Shown: one piece after another, positions 62,596 to 64,000 of the stretch
How the letters are laid out: each line of letters starts with the position of its first letter
How positions within the stretch are numbered: the stretch's first letter is position 1
Assembly (NCBI RefSeq): GCF_016862455.1
Contig: NZ_BOMZ01000026.1
Location: forward strand, 124,001-188,000
From: Actinoplanes utahensis
Lineage (GTDB): Bacteria > Actinomycetota > Actinomycetes > Mycobacteriales > Micromonosporaceae
Length of the DNA stretch: 64,000 nucleotides
Direction of reading: 5' to 3'
Position numbers and translations under genes: made by a program
Notes under the pieces: generated by a model
The model's input: only the letters and a program-made list of their open reading frames with translations
Told to the model about the DNA's origin: nothing
The model's database searches: none

Positions 62596-62946
62596 TCAGC
62601 GGCCGTGCGCCGCCCGGTAGGCGTTGCTGACCTCCTGCGGAATGCGGCCCCGCTCGGAGATTTTGTGCCCGTTACGGATCGCCCACTCGCGGATCAGTCG
62701 GTTCTCGTCACGCGAGCCTGCGGTCCGGGCCGGCGCCGCCGCCCGCGACGGGATGCGTCCCGACGTGGTGCGGCCGAGACGGGTCCCGGCGCTGATGAAC
62801 GGGTCCAGAGCCTTGCGCAGCTTTCCGGCGTTGGACTCGGAGAGGTCGATCGTGTAGCTGACACCGTCGAGGCTGAACTCGACCGTCCGATCCGCCTTCT
62901 GGCCGTCCAGATCGTCGATCAGGGTGGTGATTACCTGCCGCGCCAT
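62596..62946 (-). CDS. lsr2: Lsr2-family nucleoid-associated protein
   Basis: 116 residues. The N-terminal dimerisation domain begins MARQVITTLIDDLDG and has VEFSLDGVSYTIDLS. The C-terminal DNA-binding domain is IREWAIRNGHKISERGRIPQEV with the AT-hook-like R99-G100-R101. It binds AT-rich DNA and silences foreign genes in actinobacteria. Transcribed alone; its promoter lies in the 249-base gap to 63196. Confidence 0.96.
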   Translation of the reverse strand: MARQVITTLIDDLDGQKADRTVEFSLDGVSYTIDLSESNAGKLRKALDPFISAGTRLGRTTSGRIPSRAAAPARTAGSRDENRLIREWAIRNGHKISERGRIPQEVSNAYRAAHGR

Positions 62947-63157
62947 AACGACTCCCGAGAAGAATGATTCCGCCGCGCCCAGTGATGCCTATTCACGACG
63001 GCGGAGGCCGTGGTCGACCGACGAGGTCGCGAATAAGCCTCAGTCTCGCGCGCGACCGGTCCGCGGCGCAACTCCCGCCCGCGATCCGGCAATTCTTTCG
63101 CTCCTTGTTATCGGAATGGAACCAGGGGAATTGCAGCCCCAATCCCGGAAAGCCCGG

Positions 63158-63188
63158 TTGACCGCGACCCGGCCTCTCACGTTAGGGT
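63158..63188 (+). promoter_or_regulatory. Promoter with leaderless spacing for the gene at 63196
   Basis: TTGACC (63158-63163), then TAGGGT (63183-63188; spacer 19, or 18 to TTAGGG), then seven bases to the ATG at 63196. This is the best supported of the leaderless candidates because a -35 is also present. Confidence 0.6.
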
Positions 63189-63195
63189 CGGCGCC

Positions 63196-63627
63196 ATGCG
63201 GGACGAACAGGCCGCCTGGCGCGAGCAACAGCGACACGCCGTGGCCGTGCGAGCCGCCGCTCTGGAGGCGGACCGGGCAGCGGAGGCACGCCGGGCCGAG
63301 GCGCTGCTCGACGACTTCGTGCGCCGCGCCGCCGAGCGTGGGCTGGCGCCGCACACGCTCTCCGCGCGCAGCCTCGACGGCCGCTCGACCTACCGCACCA
63401 ACGTCCGCGGGTGGTACCTGAAGTCCGACCGTTCGGTGGCCGTCGGCGAGGACGGGGAGTATTACGTGCTCACCGTCGCCCCGTCGCTGCGCGCCCGGTT
63501 CGCCGGCGCCGACCTGTCGCCCAGCACGGCCCGGATGATCGTCGGCGCGGGCGGCGGCGACGGCGACCCGATCCCGCTGCAGACCCTCTTGGAACGCCGT
63601 CTGACCGCCGGAGACCGCTGGCCGTGA
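63196..63627 (+). CDS. Hypothetical protein, possible partner of the carboxypeptidase
   Basis: 143 residues. An Ala/Arg/Glu-rich N-terminal helix (about 1-45, coiled-coil-like) is followed by a compact region with STYRTNVRGWYLKSDRSVAVGEDGEYYVLTV, resembling a small beta-sheet domain. No family is recognised. Its stop overlaps the carboxypeptidase GTG (GTGA), so the two are co-translated. Confidence 0.65.
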   Translation: MRDEQAAWREQQRHAVAVRAAALEADRAAEARRAEALLDDFVRRAAERGLAPHTLSARSLDGRSTYRTNVRGWYLKSDRSVAVGEDGEYYVLTVAPSLRARFAGADLSPSTARMIVGAGGGDGDPIPLQTLLERRLTAGDRWP

Positions 63628-64000
63628 AAGCGCTCGTGGCCGCCCTGGCCGTCACCGTCCTCACCGGTTCCTTGCTGACCACCCCCGCGCAGGCCGCGCA
63701 GGCCGCGCAGGCCGCGCAGGCCGCCGCCGAGATCCCCTGCCCGAAGCCGCCGGTCGTCAAGCCCAGCATGCCGCCCCGGCCGGTCCCGCCCGCCGACGTC
63801 GCCGAGGACATGGCGCTCGGCGGCGCGCGACTGGCCACCCACGGCCTGGTCGTCCCGGACGGCAGTCCCGCGCCGCCCGCGCTCACCGCGACCACCTGGA
63901 TGGTCTCCGACCTGGACACCGGCGAGGTCCTCGGCGCCTGCGGCCCGCACGTGCACCAGACCCCGGCCAGCGTGCAGAAGATGCTGCTGGCCGCGACGGC
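63624..64000 (+). CDS. D-alanyl-D-alanine carboxypeptidase, N-terminal part (runs off window)
   Basis: 125 residues visible. Signal peptide KALVAALAVTVLTGSLLTTPAQA, then AQA repeats. A Pro-rich segment leads to TTWMVSDLDTGEVLGACGPH and the active-site SxxK motif S116-V-Q-K119 in TPASVQKMLLAA, typical of DacA/DacB-type penicillin-binding proteins. It would trim peptidoglycan stem peptides outside the membrane. The later SxN and KTG motifs lie beyond base 64000. Confidence 0.85.
   Translation, partial: MKALVAALAVTVLTGSLLTTPAQAAQAAQAAQAAAEIPCPKPPVVKPSMPPRPVPPADVAEDMALGGARLATHGLVVPDGSPAPPALTATTWMVSDLDTGEVLGACGPHVHQTPASVQKMLLAAT
63689..63725. repeat. 9-bp tandem repeat in the signal-peptide region
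   Basis: Four copies of GCGCAGGCC (the last followed by GCC), giving AQAAQAAQAAQAA at the probable signal peptidase site of the carboxypeptidase. Copy-number change would be in frame. Confidence 0.9.

Overview
The window is high-GC DNA (roughly 70 % G+C by eye, strong G/C third-position bias) from an actinobacterium, most likely Micromonosporaceae, Actinoplanes-like. The family assignment is inference. The actinobacterial assignment rests on an Lsr2 nucleoid protein, F420-dependent enzymes including a close match to mycobacterial FGD, many GTG/TTG starts, and several genes with a TANNNT box only 6-8 bases before the start codon (leaderless pattern). No rRNA, tRNA, CRISPR array, prophage or intact insertion sequence was recognised. 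It reads as ordinary chromosome rich in intergenic repeats.

Layout. 0-1.1 kb: end of a sensor kinase and its NarL-type regulator. 1.1-13.8 kb (minus strand): purine salvage to glyoxylate. uraD-uraH-uricase-8-oxoguanine deaminase, then malate synthase, an aldolase-like protein and an unknown protein; and separately allB-allantoicase-phosphotransferase-methyltransferase. Together these take 8-oxoguanine through urate and allantoin to ureidoglycolate/glyoxylate, which malate synthase can feed into the TCA cycle. Three small unrelated genes lie between. 14.2-17.8 kb: an HrpB-type helicase with a low-complexity insert, followed by two tandem-repeat arrays and a perfect 25-bp hairpin. 17.8-23.7 kb (minus): an apparent four-gene signalling operon made of a membrane-anchored solute-binding protein, a multi-TM protein, a PP2C phosphatase and a GGDEF-EAL protein whose GGDEF domain carries an insertion of about 180 residues. 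23.8-33.8 kb: yidD, then treX/glgX-treY-treZ (trehalose from glycogen), divergent from a GDE-type debranching enzyme and a GT4 glycosyltransferase.

34-45.7 kb: a Na+/H+ antiporter, UBP zinc finger and ketopantoate-reductase-like set joined by ATGA overlaps; a lipoprotein, EcsC, PAC2, DUF4240, an EamA transporter, a secreted beta-propeller and trmB. This part contains a gene remnant and a family of hairpin repeats. 45.9-55.2 kb: a GAF-PAS-GAF histidine kinase with a degraded ATP site, gamma-glutamyltransferase, a secreted TAP-like peptidase, a sodium:solute symporter and a HAD phosphatase. 55.3-61.6 kb: a degenerate GT2-like protein, FGD, and the most unusual gene of the window, an ECF sigma factor continuous with a zinc-finger, one TM helix and an extracellular GH128-type glycosidase domain. 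It is divergent from a SpoIIAB-like ATPase, a SpoIIE-type phosphatase and a MarR regulator. 61.6-64 kb: another F420-type oxidoreductase, lsr2, a small unknown protein and the start of a D,D-carboxypeptidase.

All functions are read from motifs and remembered family features. No database search was run.
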